Assembly: GCA_944323995.1 (NCBI GenBank)
Contig: CALUUN010000001.1
Location: 62,001 to 126,000, forward strand
From: Candidatus Gastranaerophilales bacterium
Lineage (GTDB): Bacteria; Cyanobacteriota; Vampirovibrionia; Gastranaerophilales; Gastranaerophilaceae
Length of the DNA stretch: 64,000 nt
Direction of reading: 5' to 3'
Shown one piece after another: positions 26,253 through 34,449 of this stretch (position 1 is its first letter; every line of letters starts with the position of its first letter). The notes beneath the pieces are model-generated. The model searched no databases and was not told the DNA's origin. It was given only the letters and a program-made list of their open reading frames with translations. The translations under genes and the position numbers were made by a program.

Positions 26253-28106
26253 ATGGCTTTTGACGAAAACAGTACAAAAACAATACACAAAGCACTGGAA
26301 ATTTTAGGCAAAAAGAATTTTGCCCTGATTATTCACGGCGGGAGTTTTCCGTCAGCACAAGGGGAAAACACAGGCTTCGGCTCAATGAACACAAACGGCG
26401 GCAAACAACTTATTGATTTTGCTTCCGGAATTTTCAACGCAATACAACTGGGCCCTGCGGGAAAAACCAAAAGCTGCGACGCTTCGCCTTATACAGGAAC
26501 AATTTTTTCAACAAACCCGCTGTTTGTTGACTTGAAAGAACTTACAACGGGCAGATGGAGCAAAGTGCTTTCAGAAGCCACTTTTAACGATATCGTTAAT
26601 AACAATCCGCAAAAAGACGGAAATAAAACAGCTTACTCTTATGCTTATAACAAATACGCAGACGCGCTTGACGAGGCATACAGAAACTTTGCAAGACGCG
26701 GAGAAGCCGGCCTGAAAAAAGAATTTATGGATTTTAAACATCTGCACAACCGCTGGCTTGACAGGGACAGTATCTATGAAGCGTTAAGTATTGAACATCA
26801 AAACGACTACTGGCCGCTGTGGAAGTCAGACATTGATAAAAACCTGTTTGCCCCGAAATCAATCGAAGAACGGCTGGAACACGGCAAAAGACTGGTTGAA
26901 GTTTCCAAAAAGTACGCATACGACATAGATAAATACAAGTTTATTCAATTTGTACTTTATAAACAAAATGCCGAAACTCGCGAATACGCAAACTCAAAAG
27001 GCCTTAAAATGATTGCCGACCGGCAGGTAGCCTTTTCTGACCGTGACATCTGGGCGTATAAAGCGTATTTTCTTGACGGCTGGATGCTCGGCTGTCCTCC
27101 GGATTATTTTTCAAAAGACGGTCAGGCATGGGGATTCCCCGTTCTTGATCCTGAGAGAATGTATAAAGCGGACGGCACACTTGATAAAGGCGGTGCACTG
27201 CTTAAAAACCTCTATAAAAAGATGTTCCGCGAAAATCCGGGCGGCGTAAGAATCGACCACATTGTAGGTCTGATTGATCCGTGGGTTTATAAATCAGGCT
27301 GCAAGCCAAAAATTGAAGAAGGCGCAGGAAGACTTTACTCATCGCCGGAACACGAATTTCTTTCTAAATTTGCAATCGCAAAACTTGACGATTTGAATAC
27401 TGAAGTTGAAGCGGATAAAGAAAAACGCGTAAAAACACTTACTGATGAACAAATTGCCGGATACGGCGCGCTCATTGAAAAAATTGTAATTGCAGCCGCT
27501 GAAGAAGAAGGTCTGACAAAAGATGCCATTGTGTGCGAAGACCTTGGAACCTTAACCAATCCGGTTGCAGCCGTAATGAAAAAATACGGGCTTCAGGGTA
27601 TGAGATTAACACAGTTTGTTGTTCCCGAAAAACCCGAACACCCGTACCGCTGCCGCAATATTGACGAACATTGCTGGGCTATGGTCGGCACACACGACAA
27701 CGAACCGATTTCAATGTGGGCTAAATCTATGATAAATACCCATGAAGGTTATTTGCACGCAAAAAATCTTGCGGATGACTTGTTCGCTGATTCTGACAAT
27801 AAAGATGACATAATACAAAGGCTGACAACCGATGCAGAATTTTTAAAACAAACAAAACTTGCTGAAATCTTTGCATCAAAAGCCGAAAACATCCAGATGT
27901 TCTTCACCGACTTTTTCCAAATAGAAGATGTCTACAACAGACCCGGAACCTCGGGAGATCAAAACTGGAGCCTCAGACTTCCGGATAACTTCAATGAACT
28001 CAGCACTATTGATTTGCCGGAAATATTAAAACAGGCTATAATCTCAAGAGGAAAAGATTTTGCAGCAAAGAATGCCAAATTAATTGAGGAATTAAGTGAA
28101 ATATAA
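26253..28106 (+). CDS. malQ: 4-alpha-glucanotransferase (amylomaltase)
   Basis: 617 aa GH77 enzyme that disproportionates alpha-1,4-glucans. Catalytic signatures are GVRIDHIVGL (nucleophile Asp), VCEDLGT (acid/base Glu) and VGTHDNEP (third carboxylate region). AGGAG lies 8 bases before the ATG. It is longer than the compact amylomaltases (about 500 aa) because of inserts in the first half. Works with glgA in storage-glucan turnover. The next gene overlaps its 3' end by 11 bases. Confidence 0.93.
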   Translation: MAFDENSTKTIHKALEILGKKNFALIIHGGSFPSAQGENTGFGSMNTNGGKQLIDFASGIFNAIQLGPAGKTKSCDASPYTGTIFSTNPLFVDLKELTTGRWSKVLSEATFNDIVNNNPQKDGNKTAYSYAYNKYADALDEAYRNFARRGEAGLKKEFMDFKHLHNRWLDRDSIYEALSIEHQNDYWPLWKSDIDKNLFAPKSIEERLEHGKRLVEVSKKYAYDIDKYKFIQFVLYKQNAETREYANSKGLKMIADRQVAFSDRDIWAYKAYFLDGWMLGCPPDYFSKDGQAWGFPVLDPERMYKADGTLDKGGALLKNLYKKMFRENPGGVRIDHIVGLIDPWVYKSGCKPKIEEGAGRLYSSPEHEFLSKFAIAKLDDLNTEVEADKEKRVKTLTDEQIAGYGALIEKIVIAAAEEEGLTKDAIVCEDLGTLTNPVAAVMKKYGLQGMRLTQFVVPEKPEHPYRCRNIDEHCWAMVGTHDNEPISMWAKSMINTHEGYLHAKNLADDLFADSDNKDDIIQRLTTDAEFLKQTKLAEIFASKAENIQMFFTDFFQIEDVYNRPGTSGDQNWSLRLPDNFNELSTIDLPEILKQAIISRGKDFAAKNAKLIEELSEI

Positions 28107-28938
28107 ACTTGTCATAATTTTAGCTTTAATATCCTGTTTTTTATCGGCAGCACCGTCAATTGCCGATAATATGACAGAGGCAAAACTTCAATATAACAAA
28201 GGCATTGATTTCTACAAAATCGGACAGTACGACAGGTCTATGGAAGCATTCCGAAAAGCCATTGAGCTTGATCCTGATTATATAGATGCCTATTATAATC
28301 TCGGTTCAATTCTGGACTATCTCGGACAGGATGAGGCTGCTCTTACGGTATTCAAGCAGATTGTTGTAAGAAAACCCGATGACTATGATTCAGTATACAA
28401 AGCCGCTGAATTGAGCAAAAAACTCGGACAGATTGATAAAGCAAAATCGTTTCTGTCTATTATTCCTCAGGATTCCTACGTAAACCCGAAAGCGCAGCAG
28501 CTTGCACTGGAATTGAATACAGATTTACAAACAATAAAACATGAACAGCAGATAACAGAACAACAACCTTCACAACCGCAGACAAACGGCGTTTACGAAA
28601 ATATTCCGAGCCCTACCGGCATAACAGCTGATAATTCCGGAAATTTATTTGTTGCGGGCTTTTCTGACAATATTATTTTTAAAATTACACCCGAAGGCAA
28701 CCGTGTAATCTACCTTAAAGATAAAAAACTTAACGGCCCTATCGGTTTGATTAGCGATGAAAAAGGAAACTTATATATAGCAAACTATAATGCCGATAAC
28801 GTGCTAAAAGTTGATACAACCGGATATGTTTCGGTTTTATTGGAAGGTGTTCAAAAACCTTACGGACTTTATATTTCAAACGGAACACTTTTTGTTTCCT
28901 CTCAAGGCTCAAACGCCGTTATAAGATTCAAATTATAA
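28096..28938 (+). CDS. Exported TPR / NHL-type beta-propeller protein
   Basis: 280 aa, GTG start inside the end of malQ with GAGGAATTAA upstream. Residues 1-23 are a signal peptide (KLVIILALISCFLSAAPSIA). Residues 28-130 hold TPRs (YNKGIDFYKIGQYDRSMEAFRKAIELDPDY split over two helices). After a Gln-rich linker, 175-280 have NHL/SMP-30-like blades (PTGITADNSGNLFVAGF, GPIGLISDEKGNLYIAN, KPYGLYIS). A periplasmic or surface scaffold. Translational coupling to malQ suggests shared expression, though not necessarily shared function. Confidence 0.82.
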   Translation: MKYKLVIILALISCFLSAAPSIADNMTEAKLQYNKGIDFYKIGQYDRSMEAFRKAIELDPDYIDAYYNLGSILDYLGQDEAALTVFKQIVVRKPDDYDSVYKAAELSKKLGQIDKAKSFLSIIPQDSYVNPKAQQLALELNTDLQTIKHEQQITEQQPSQPQTNGVYENIPSPTGITADNSGNLFVAGFSDNIIFKITPEGNRVIYLKDKKLNGPIGLISDEKGNLYIANYNADNVLKVDTTGYVSVLLEGVQKPYGLYISNGTLFVSSQGSNAVIRFKL

Positions 28939-29089
28939 AAGCTGATAAGTTCAGCTGTCTGAACGCTTTTAGATTAATTTACCCTTGCAATTGTAAAGAA
29001 ATATTAACAAAAAATCCCGAATAAAAGCAATAAATTTCCGCACAATTTTTTTATAAAAGTAAGGTAGGTTAGATAAAGGCAGGTTAGTA

Positions 29090-29920
29090 ATGAGCGGAAT
29101 CGGGAAAGTGGTTTCAAAAGTATTTAACTACGCACAGCGCGGTGCAAAAATTTATGCACCGACAGTTTTCGGAACCGGACAGGAAGTAATGGCAAAAGCA
29201 TATAAAGGTGCCATCACAACAAAAAACCCTTTTAAAGGTCAATTCTGGCAGGATGTTTGGACCGGCACAAAAGAAGCCGGCAAGGCAGCGGAAAAACATG
29301 CACTTGCAGCGCAAAAAAGGCACGGCAGTTTCTGGAAAAGTTCAATTGAAGGTATCAAAACAATTCCTAAAAAAATTGCACAGGGCTGGAAAGTCGGCGG
29401 ATATAAAGCTGCAAAAGCAGGCAAAAATGTCCTTTGGGGTAACATAAAAGGTATATTTAAAGGTATCGGAACAAGAATGCCGGTTATCGGTTCATTGATG
29501 ATACTTGGTTTTGAATTACCGAATATAATTAAAGCAACACTCAATGAAGGACTTGTACAGGGCGCCGCAGAAACGGTCAAAGCAGGTGCAAGACTTGCAG
29601 GCGGTACATTACTCGGTGCAATCGGCACGGCAATAGGCGGCCCGATAGGCGGTATCGTAGGCTTCATACTCGGTGACTGGGTAACAAGCAAAATAGTAGG
29701 CAAAAGTTACTCGGAAAGAAAATACGATGAAAAACAAAAATTAGCCGAACAAACAGCGCAGCAGGCTGTTCAAACAACGGCACCGGTAACATCACCGTAC
29801 GGATATCAAACGCAAGGTTTTAATCCGGCAATGTACCAGCAAATGCTCTACGGCGGTTACGATGATGATTTTATGTACAACGCAATAAACAAACAACCCC
29901 AATTCAATATTCAAGCATAG
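29090..29920 (+). CDS. Glycine-zipper protein, lineage-specific (1)
   Basis: 276 aa. A Lys/Gly-rich basic N-terminal half (repeated KVGGYKAAKAGKNVLWG-type segments) precedes a hydrophobic glycine zipper at about 165-205 (GGTLLGAIGTAIGGPIGGI), then a Gln/Tyr/Asn/Pro-rich tail. No signal peptide. Glycine zippers pack membrane helices or form pores, so membrane association is likely. It shares its architecture, but little plain sequence, with the genes at 30027 and 50267. A ribosome-site-like GGCAGG lies upstream of the ATG. Own terminator at 29923-29946. Confidence 0.7.
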   Translation: MSGIGKVVSKVFNYAQRGAKIYAPTVFGTGQEVMAKAYKGAITTKNPFKGQFWQDVWTGTKEAGKAAEKHALAAQKRHGSFWKSSIEGIKTIPKKIAQGWKVGGYKAAKAGKNVLWGNIKGIFKGIGTRMPVIGSLMILGFELPNIIKATLNEGLVQGAAETVKAGARLAGGTLLGAIGTAIGGPIGGIVGFILGDWVTSKIVGKSYSERKYDEKQKLAEQTAQQAVQTTAPVTSPYGYQTQGFNPAMYQQMLYGGYDDDFMYNAINKQPQFNIQA

Positions 29921-29922
29921 AG

Positions 29923-29946
29923 TTAAGCCCGAAAAAATCGGGCTTA
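29923..29946 (+). terminator. Intrinsic terminator
   Basis: TTAAGCCCGA / TCGGGCTTAA stem, A-rich loop, followed by CATTTTTTAAC. Confidence 0.85.
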
Positions 29947-30026
29947 ACATTTTTTAACATAAAAAGCAATTTTATAAAAAGAAAAAACTTTATATAAATA
30001 CGGGGAATAAATTTTTAGGGGATATA

Positions 30027-31394
30027 ATGTCAGGCAGCGTTCAAAACATAACATTAAATGACTGGACAAATCTTGCAAAGTATGCGACAGGTGCAACGAT
30101 TAACCACACAGATGCACCGCCGATGGGAGCTGTCGGAGCACTTGCAGGATTTCAGGGCGGAGCATGGCTTTTGGCAAACCGTAAAGACCTCAAAGGCGGT
30201 TTTCAAAATATGGCAAAAGAAACTGCCGAAAACAAAAAGATAATGAAATCTTCAAAAAACATTTTTGAAGGCACCAAAAAACTTGCAGCAAAAGAAGAAT
30301 TAATAAATTTTGAGAAAAAATTACCCAAAACAGATGCCTATAAAGCAATCAGAGCAGAAGCACAAAAAGCAATCAAAACCGGTGATTTTTCAAAATTAAA
30401 AATGCTTGAAGAACAAAAAGCAATCGCAGATTATAATGTAACACTTGCAAAACAGGCAGCAGTGCCGAAAACAAAAGTCGGCAAAGGCGTTAAAGCAATA
30501 AAAGACAAAACAGGTTTATCAAGACTTTCATTATTAAATAAGCAGGCGCTTGCAAAAAATGCAACATACAGAACAGCCGCAAAATTTGTAAAAGGCGGCG
30601 GCGGTATGGCAATAATTTCAGCAGCAATTGAAGCGCCGAATGTATATCAAACATATAAAACATTAGGCAAAAAAGCCGGAAACAGACAACTTGCGAAATC
30701 AGCAGTCAATGTTGCAGCAGAAACCGCAGGGTGGGTAGTCGGCGCAAAAGCCGGAGCAGCACTGGGAGCCGCAATAGGTTCGGCTGTACCGGTAGTGGGA
30801 ACTGCAATCGGCGCAGTAGTCGGCGTTGCATGCGGACTTTTGGGCAGCTGGCTCTTCGGTAAAGCATCAAGAGCTATTGTAGGCAAGGATGAACTTGAAA
30901 TTGCACAGGAAAAACAAGCTGAAGAGTTGGCACTTGCAGCACAAAATGACCCTGAACTTCAGCAGGAACTTGCAGTAGCCGTATACGAAGGACTCGAAAG
31001 CGAAGGCGAAGAACTCAGCGAGGACGGGAAAACTGCAGCGGAAAGTCTGGCAAAATATATTGAACAGGGTGACTTTGCAGGAGAAGAAACAACATCGGCA
31101 GCCGCAGATGAAACAGGTTCCGCATCTGCAGCTAAAACAGAAGAAAAACCCTCACCTATTACAACAGATAAAGGTTTACAGGCTCTGTACGGACTTGCAG
31201 GTGATAAACTTTACACATCAAACCCGTTTATGAGCGGCATATTCAATCCGATGGCGTTCAATACAATGGCTTTCAATCCGATGATGATGAACCCGTTTAT
31301 GAACAATCAGTTTATGTTTAATAATTCATTCATAAACCCGTTTATGACAAACTATTTCAATCCTTTTATGATAAACAACAGTTTAGCGGCATAA
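30027..31394 (+). CDS. Glycine-zipper protein with Asn/Pro/Phe/Met-rich tail, lineage-specific (2)
   Basis: 455 aa, ATG with GGGG upstream. Basic helical N-terminal half (residues 60-190), a glycine zipper at about 230-285 (AKAGAALGAAIGSAVPVV and GTAIGAVVGVACGLLG), an acidic Ala/Glu stretch, and a C-terminus built from repeated NPFM/FNPM units (residues about 395-450). No signal peptide or known domain. The tail resembles short-linear-motif or phase-separating segments; I infer nothing firmer. The AAAAACTTTATATAAATAC sequence upstream is loosely like the small-gene promoter. Confidence 0.72.
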   Translation: MSGSVQNITLNDWTNLAKYATGATINHTDAPPMGAVGALAGFQGGAWLLANRKDLKGGFQNMAKETAENKKIMKSSKNIFEGTKKLAAKEELINFEKKLPKTDAYKAIRAEAQKAIKTGDFSKLKMLEEQKAIADYNVTLAKQAAVPKTKVGKGVKAIKDKTGLSRLSLLNKQALAKNATYRTAAKFVKGGGGMAIISAAIEAPNVYQTYKTLGKKAGNRQLAKSAVNVAAETAGWVVGAKAGAALGAAIGSAVPVVGTAIGAVVGVACGLLGSWLFGKASRAIVGKDELEIAQEKQAEELALAAQNDPELQQELAVAVYEGLESEGEELSEDGKTAAESLAKYIEQGDFAGEETTSAAADETGSASAAKTEEKPSPITTDKGLQALYGLAGDKLYTSNPFMSGIFNPMAFNTMAFNPMMMNPFMNNQFMFNNSFINPFMTNYFNPFMINNSLAA

Positions 31395-31417
31395 AAAGAG
31401 CCCGAAAGGGCTCTTTT
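31394..31417. terminator. Bidirectional terminator
   Basis: AAAAGAGCCC-GAAA-GGGCTCTTTT, a perfect 10-bp stem with a GNRA-type tetraloop, between convergent genes. Confidence 0.92.
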
Positions 31418-31418
31418 A

Positions 31419-31592
31419 TTAAAATGAAGAAACATTGAAATCGCGTTCCGATACCGAAGCCGTGGTTTCAAATATTTTTGAAAAGAAGCGTTCAATAGCG
31501 GCTTCCATACCTTTAATTTCTCTTGTCAAAGAATCATAACCTTCTTTCTTTGCATCCGTAATCGCGTTTGAAAAAATTTCGTCCTGATACAT
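31419..31592 (-). CDS. Small 57-aa helical protein, unknown
   Basis: Start at the ATG preceded by AGGAG 8 bases upstream; the longer frame runs through the promoter region. Charged amphipathic helix composition (MYQDEIFSNAITDAKKEGYD), no signal or membrane segment, family unknown. Comparable in size and setting to the small proteins at 2522 and 52423. The upstream GATATAC resembles their promoter only weakly. Convergent with the glycine-zipper gene across a bidirectional terminator. Confidence 0.7.
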   Translation of the reverse strand: MYQDEIFSNAITDAKKEGYDSLTREIKGMEAAIERFFSKIFETTASVSERDFNVSSF

Positions 31593-31736
31593 GAGTGTAC
31601 TCCTATCTATCTTCACATGTATATCTACGTATTTTTTTCCCGGAAACTTTAATTTTTTAAACAATATTGTAACAAAATTTATTATTACGGGAAAAAACAA
31701 AAACTTTAAAGTAAAATAGTAATAACGAGGGTACAA

Positions 31737-32570
31737 ATGAAAGATTTTCAACTTACAAGCTACAATTATTATTCAAGCAGACGTGATATGGAAATTATAT
31801 CGCAAATCGTCGAATCGCTTAAACAAATTCTTGAAGAAGACAAACACGCGGTGCAGCCGCTGTTTTTAAAGACATCTGAAAATCTTATCTTAAATATAGC
31901 AAGAAAAGTCGTGCAGGAGAAAAAAAGAACTTTCTTAATCGGAATTACCGGCGAAAGTGCTTCCGGCAAGACAGTTTTTGTTGACAATACGATAAAAGCC
32001 TGTGTAAAAGACAAAAAAGAAGGCATTTATACCGTAATCAGGTGCGACGATTATTACAAAGACACATCAAAAGAGCTCATTGAAGCCGGAAGTTACGAAG
32101 CATTATTTAAAACCGGTTTCAGTTTTGACACACCGGATGCTATTGATCTTGATTTAATGAAAGAACACCTTTTACAGCTAAAAGCCGGAAACACCGTAAC
32201 ATCTCCGAAATACGATTTTGTAACCTGCGTATCGGATCCGAACGGTGATATCAAAGCGCCGGCAAAAGTTGTTTTGACTGAAGGTCTTTACGTTTTGAAT
32301 AACGGACTTGCGGATATAATGGATGTTAAGGTATACGTATTTACTCCGCTTGAAGTAATTAAAGACCGCTGGTATAAACGTGCAGCATTACGCGGCAAAA
32401 CCGGTGAAGCGGCGGATTTACAGTTTCAAGACGTAAACAAAACCGCGCAGGAATACATCCGACCAAATTATCAAATAGCTGATGCCGTCATAAACGGAAT
32501 GGTAAGTCAGGAATATATTCAGCAAATTACCGATAAGATATTCAACGCATTAAAAAATATTGATTACTAA
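31737..32570 (+). CDS. Uridine kinase / phosphoribulokinase family protein
   Basis: 277 aa P-loop kinase. Walker A GITGESASGKTVFVDN (about 72-87), then RCDDYYKD (the substrate Asp region of uridine kinases), PDAIDLDLMKEHL, TEGLYVLNN and a lid RWYKRAALRGKTGE. The substrate is probably uridine/cytidine or a related sugar-like compound. The first 70 residues are an added helical N-terminal region not found in classical Udk (about 210 aa). Cytoplasmic. Ends at a strong terminator. Confidence 0.83.
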   Translation: MKDFQLTSYNYYSSRRDMEIISQIVESLKQILEEDKHAVQPLFLKTSENLILNIARKVVQEKKRTFLIGITGESASGKTVFVDNTIKACVKDKKEGIYTVIRCDDYYKDTSKELIEAGSYEALFKTGFSFDTPDAIDLDLMKEHLLQLKAGNTVTSPKYDFVTCVSDPNGDIKAPAKVVLTEGLYVLNNGLADIMDVKVYVFTPLEVIKDRWYKRAALRGKTGEAADLQFQDVNKTAQEYIRPNYQIADAVINGMVSQEYIQQITDKIFNALKNIDY

Positions 32571-32596
32571 AAAAAGGCACAAAATGTGCCTTTTTT
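32571..32596 (+). terminator. Intrinsic terminator
   Basis: AAAAAGGCAC-AAAAT-GTGCCTTTTTT hairpin directly after the kinase stop. Confidence 0.9.
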
Positions 32597-32602
32597 AACG
32601 TC

Positions 32603-32872
32603 CTAACGGACTTTTTGACAGGGGCAGGTTTCTTCTGTATTGAATGCTTTTGTGCACTCATTGCAGCGGGGCTGGATACGAATTTGTGCACACGAATTAC
32701 ATTTTTCAACTTTGTGGCACTTTTGTTTCTCGACTTTTTCACACTTATTACAGTTTCTGAATCCGGTAAAAGGATTTAAACTGCCAATGCCGTCATACGT
32801 CCAGGCAAAAGCCCCCTGAGCGGGTAAAAGAAAGAATGCAAACAGTGAAAGTGATACAATTGTTTTTTTCAT
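32603..32872 (-). CDS. Small secreted cysteine-rich protein
   Basis: 89 aa from the ATG with AAGGAG upstream. Residues 1-22 are a signal peptide (MKKTIVSLSLFAFFLLPAQG then AFA). The mature part has nine Cys, mostly as CNKC, CNSC, CNEC and CPC pairs amid Lys/Glu. Periplasmic or extracellular. The CxxC pairs could bind metal or form disulfides. No family recognised. Confidence 0.75.
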   Translation of the reverse strand: MKKTIVSLSLFAFFLLPAQGAFAWTYDGIGSLNPFTGFRNCNKCEKVEKQKCHKVEKCNSCAQIRIQPRCNECTKAFNTEETCPCQKVR

Positions 32873-32996
32873 AAAAATACTCCTTAATATTTCCTGCAGC
32901 TTGATTAGCCACATATCTATTTTAAGGGATATTTTTTATCTTACGATACCTGAAAGGTTAAGCCGTTATATACAAAGGCAGTGCGAAAAAAGTATT

Positions 32997-33031
32997 AAAA
33001 AAAGCGGCCCTTTGGAAAAGAACCGCTTTTT
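32997..33031. terminator. Hairpin terminator downstream of the SLH gene
   Basis: AAAAAGCGG pairs with CCGCTTTTT. It lies just after the SLH protein stop on the minus strand. Confidence 0.75.
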
Positions 33032-33046
33032 AAATAATCGTGAATT

Positions 33047-34330
33047 CTATTTCACAATACTTGCATCATCGCAAAGGATAACATAAATTTGTTCACCTTG
33101 TTTTGCGTGATATTTAAGACCCGGAGTTACAAGACCGGTAATCAAACCGACACCTGCGCCGATAGGAGCACCGATTGCAACACCAGTACCGATTTTAGCA
33201 GGATCCGGAATGAATGCGAAACCTACACCGGCACCGGTACCAACAGCACCAAGGCCTACTGTGTATAAAGCAATTTTACCTGCAGTCATCCAGGGACCTT
33301 CTTTCAATGCATAATCTCTGTAGAACGGTTTAGCATTGAGGTCAACTGTTTTTCCGTCAGGCATGCAAATTTCAGTCAACTGAATATATACACGTGCGTT
33401 TTTGTTGAACCATCTTTGTTTTCTGATTTCCAACACTTTACCTGAGAAGATTGAATTTGCAGGGATAAGCAAAGTACCTTCGTCAGTGCAGATATCCTGC
33501 GGGTTGGTGAATTTAACAACATCACCTTCTGCAGCAGCTTCTGATTTGAATCTGTCAGAGAAAGCAACTTCAAGAACGTTACCGCTCAATACGATGCTGC
33601 GTTTGTTAGTAATTTTAACCGAATGGTTAGGAGCATTTTTCTTAATATTCAAATGCTCAATAGCGATAACTTTTTCAAGATCCGGGCCGACATATTCTTC
33701 TTTAACCAGACCGATTTTGTCTCTGAGTTTAGCAAGAAGAACAGCAGCTTCAGCTCTTGTCAAAGGATCCATCGGGCGTAATTCTTTTGCATTCGGATAA
33801 TTTACATAAATACCGTAAGCAAGAGATTTTGCATAAACGCGTTTTGCCCATGCCGGAACTTCTGCAGCATCTTCAAAGTAATTCAATACTGATACGTCAG
33901 CAGAACCGTCTTTTGTAATGTGGCTGATAACAGATTGAGTTTCAGCTCTCAACATAACCTGATCAGGTTTGAATGTTCTGTCGGGATAGCCGTAAACCAA
34001 TCCTAACTGTTGTGAACGCAAAATATCCGAATAATCCGGATTTGAAGCAGAAACATCTGTGAAGATGTTTTTGATGTTTACGTTCAAATTGTCATTTGAT
34101 AAAACTTTTAATAAAGCCTTAACAAATTCAACTCTTGTAACAGTATCTTCAGGGTAGAAATTACCTGAATCATCAACTGTCATAATGTTGTTAGAAACAA
34201 CATCAACAATTTCCGGTCTTGCCCAGTAATCTTTTGACACATCCATAATTTTTGTGCCGGAAGCAAGTGCCGGAGTTGCATACCAAGCCATCATCATGAA
34301 GGCCATGAAGCCAGCTAAAAGTTTTTTCAT
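33047..34330 (-). CDS. SLH-domain envelope protein
   Basis: 427 aa from the ATG with GAAGGAAG upstream. Signal peptide 1-24 (KKLLAGFMAFMMMAWYATPALA). Three S-layer homology repeats span about 27-200 (DVSKDYWARPEIVDVV, TDVSASNPDYSDILRSQQLG, FEDAAEVPAWAKRVYAKSLA, each ending in an xxxTRAE/RVEF-type motif). The middle is beta-rich. The end (about 340-400) has a glycine-zipper-like hydrophobic stretch (GLGAVGTGAGVGFAF, GAPIGAGVGLITG). SLH repeats anchor proteins to peptidoglycan-linked polymers; in cyanobacterial relatives they occur in outer-membrane proteins. The product likely links the outer layer to the wall. Confidence 0.87.
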   Translation of the reverse strand: MKKLLAGFMAFMMMAWYATPALASGTKIMDVSKDYWARPEIVDVVSNNIMTVDDSGNFYPEDTVTRVEFVKALLKVLSNDNLNVNIKNIFTDVSASNPDYSDILRSQQLGLVYGYPDRTFKPDQVMLRAETQSVISHITKDGSADVSVLNYFEDAAEVPAWAKRVYAKSLAYGIYVNYPNAKELRPMDPLTRAEAAVLLAKLRDKIGLVKEEYVGPDLEKVIAIEHLNIKKNAPNHSVKITNKRSIVLSGNVLEVAFSDRFKSEAAAEGDVVKFTNPQDICTDEGTLLIPANSIFSGKVLEIRKQRWFNKNARVYIQLTEICMPDGKTVDLNAKPFYRDYALKEGPWMTAGKIALYTVGLGAVGTGAGVGFAFIPDPAKIGTGVAIGAPIGAGVGLITGLVTPGLKYHAKQGEQIYVILCDDASIVK

Positions 34331-34449
34331 AATCGTCTTCCTTCTTTTACAACTTGTAAACAAACTTTTTTCATTGTATAGTATATCGTAAATTAAAAGA
34401 TTTGTAAAGAGTATTATAATTTTAATATACATTTACGGAAGGGAAAAAT

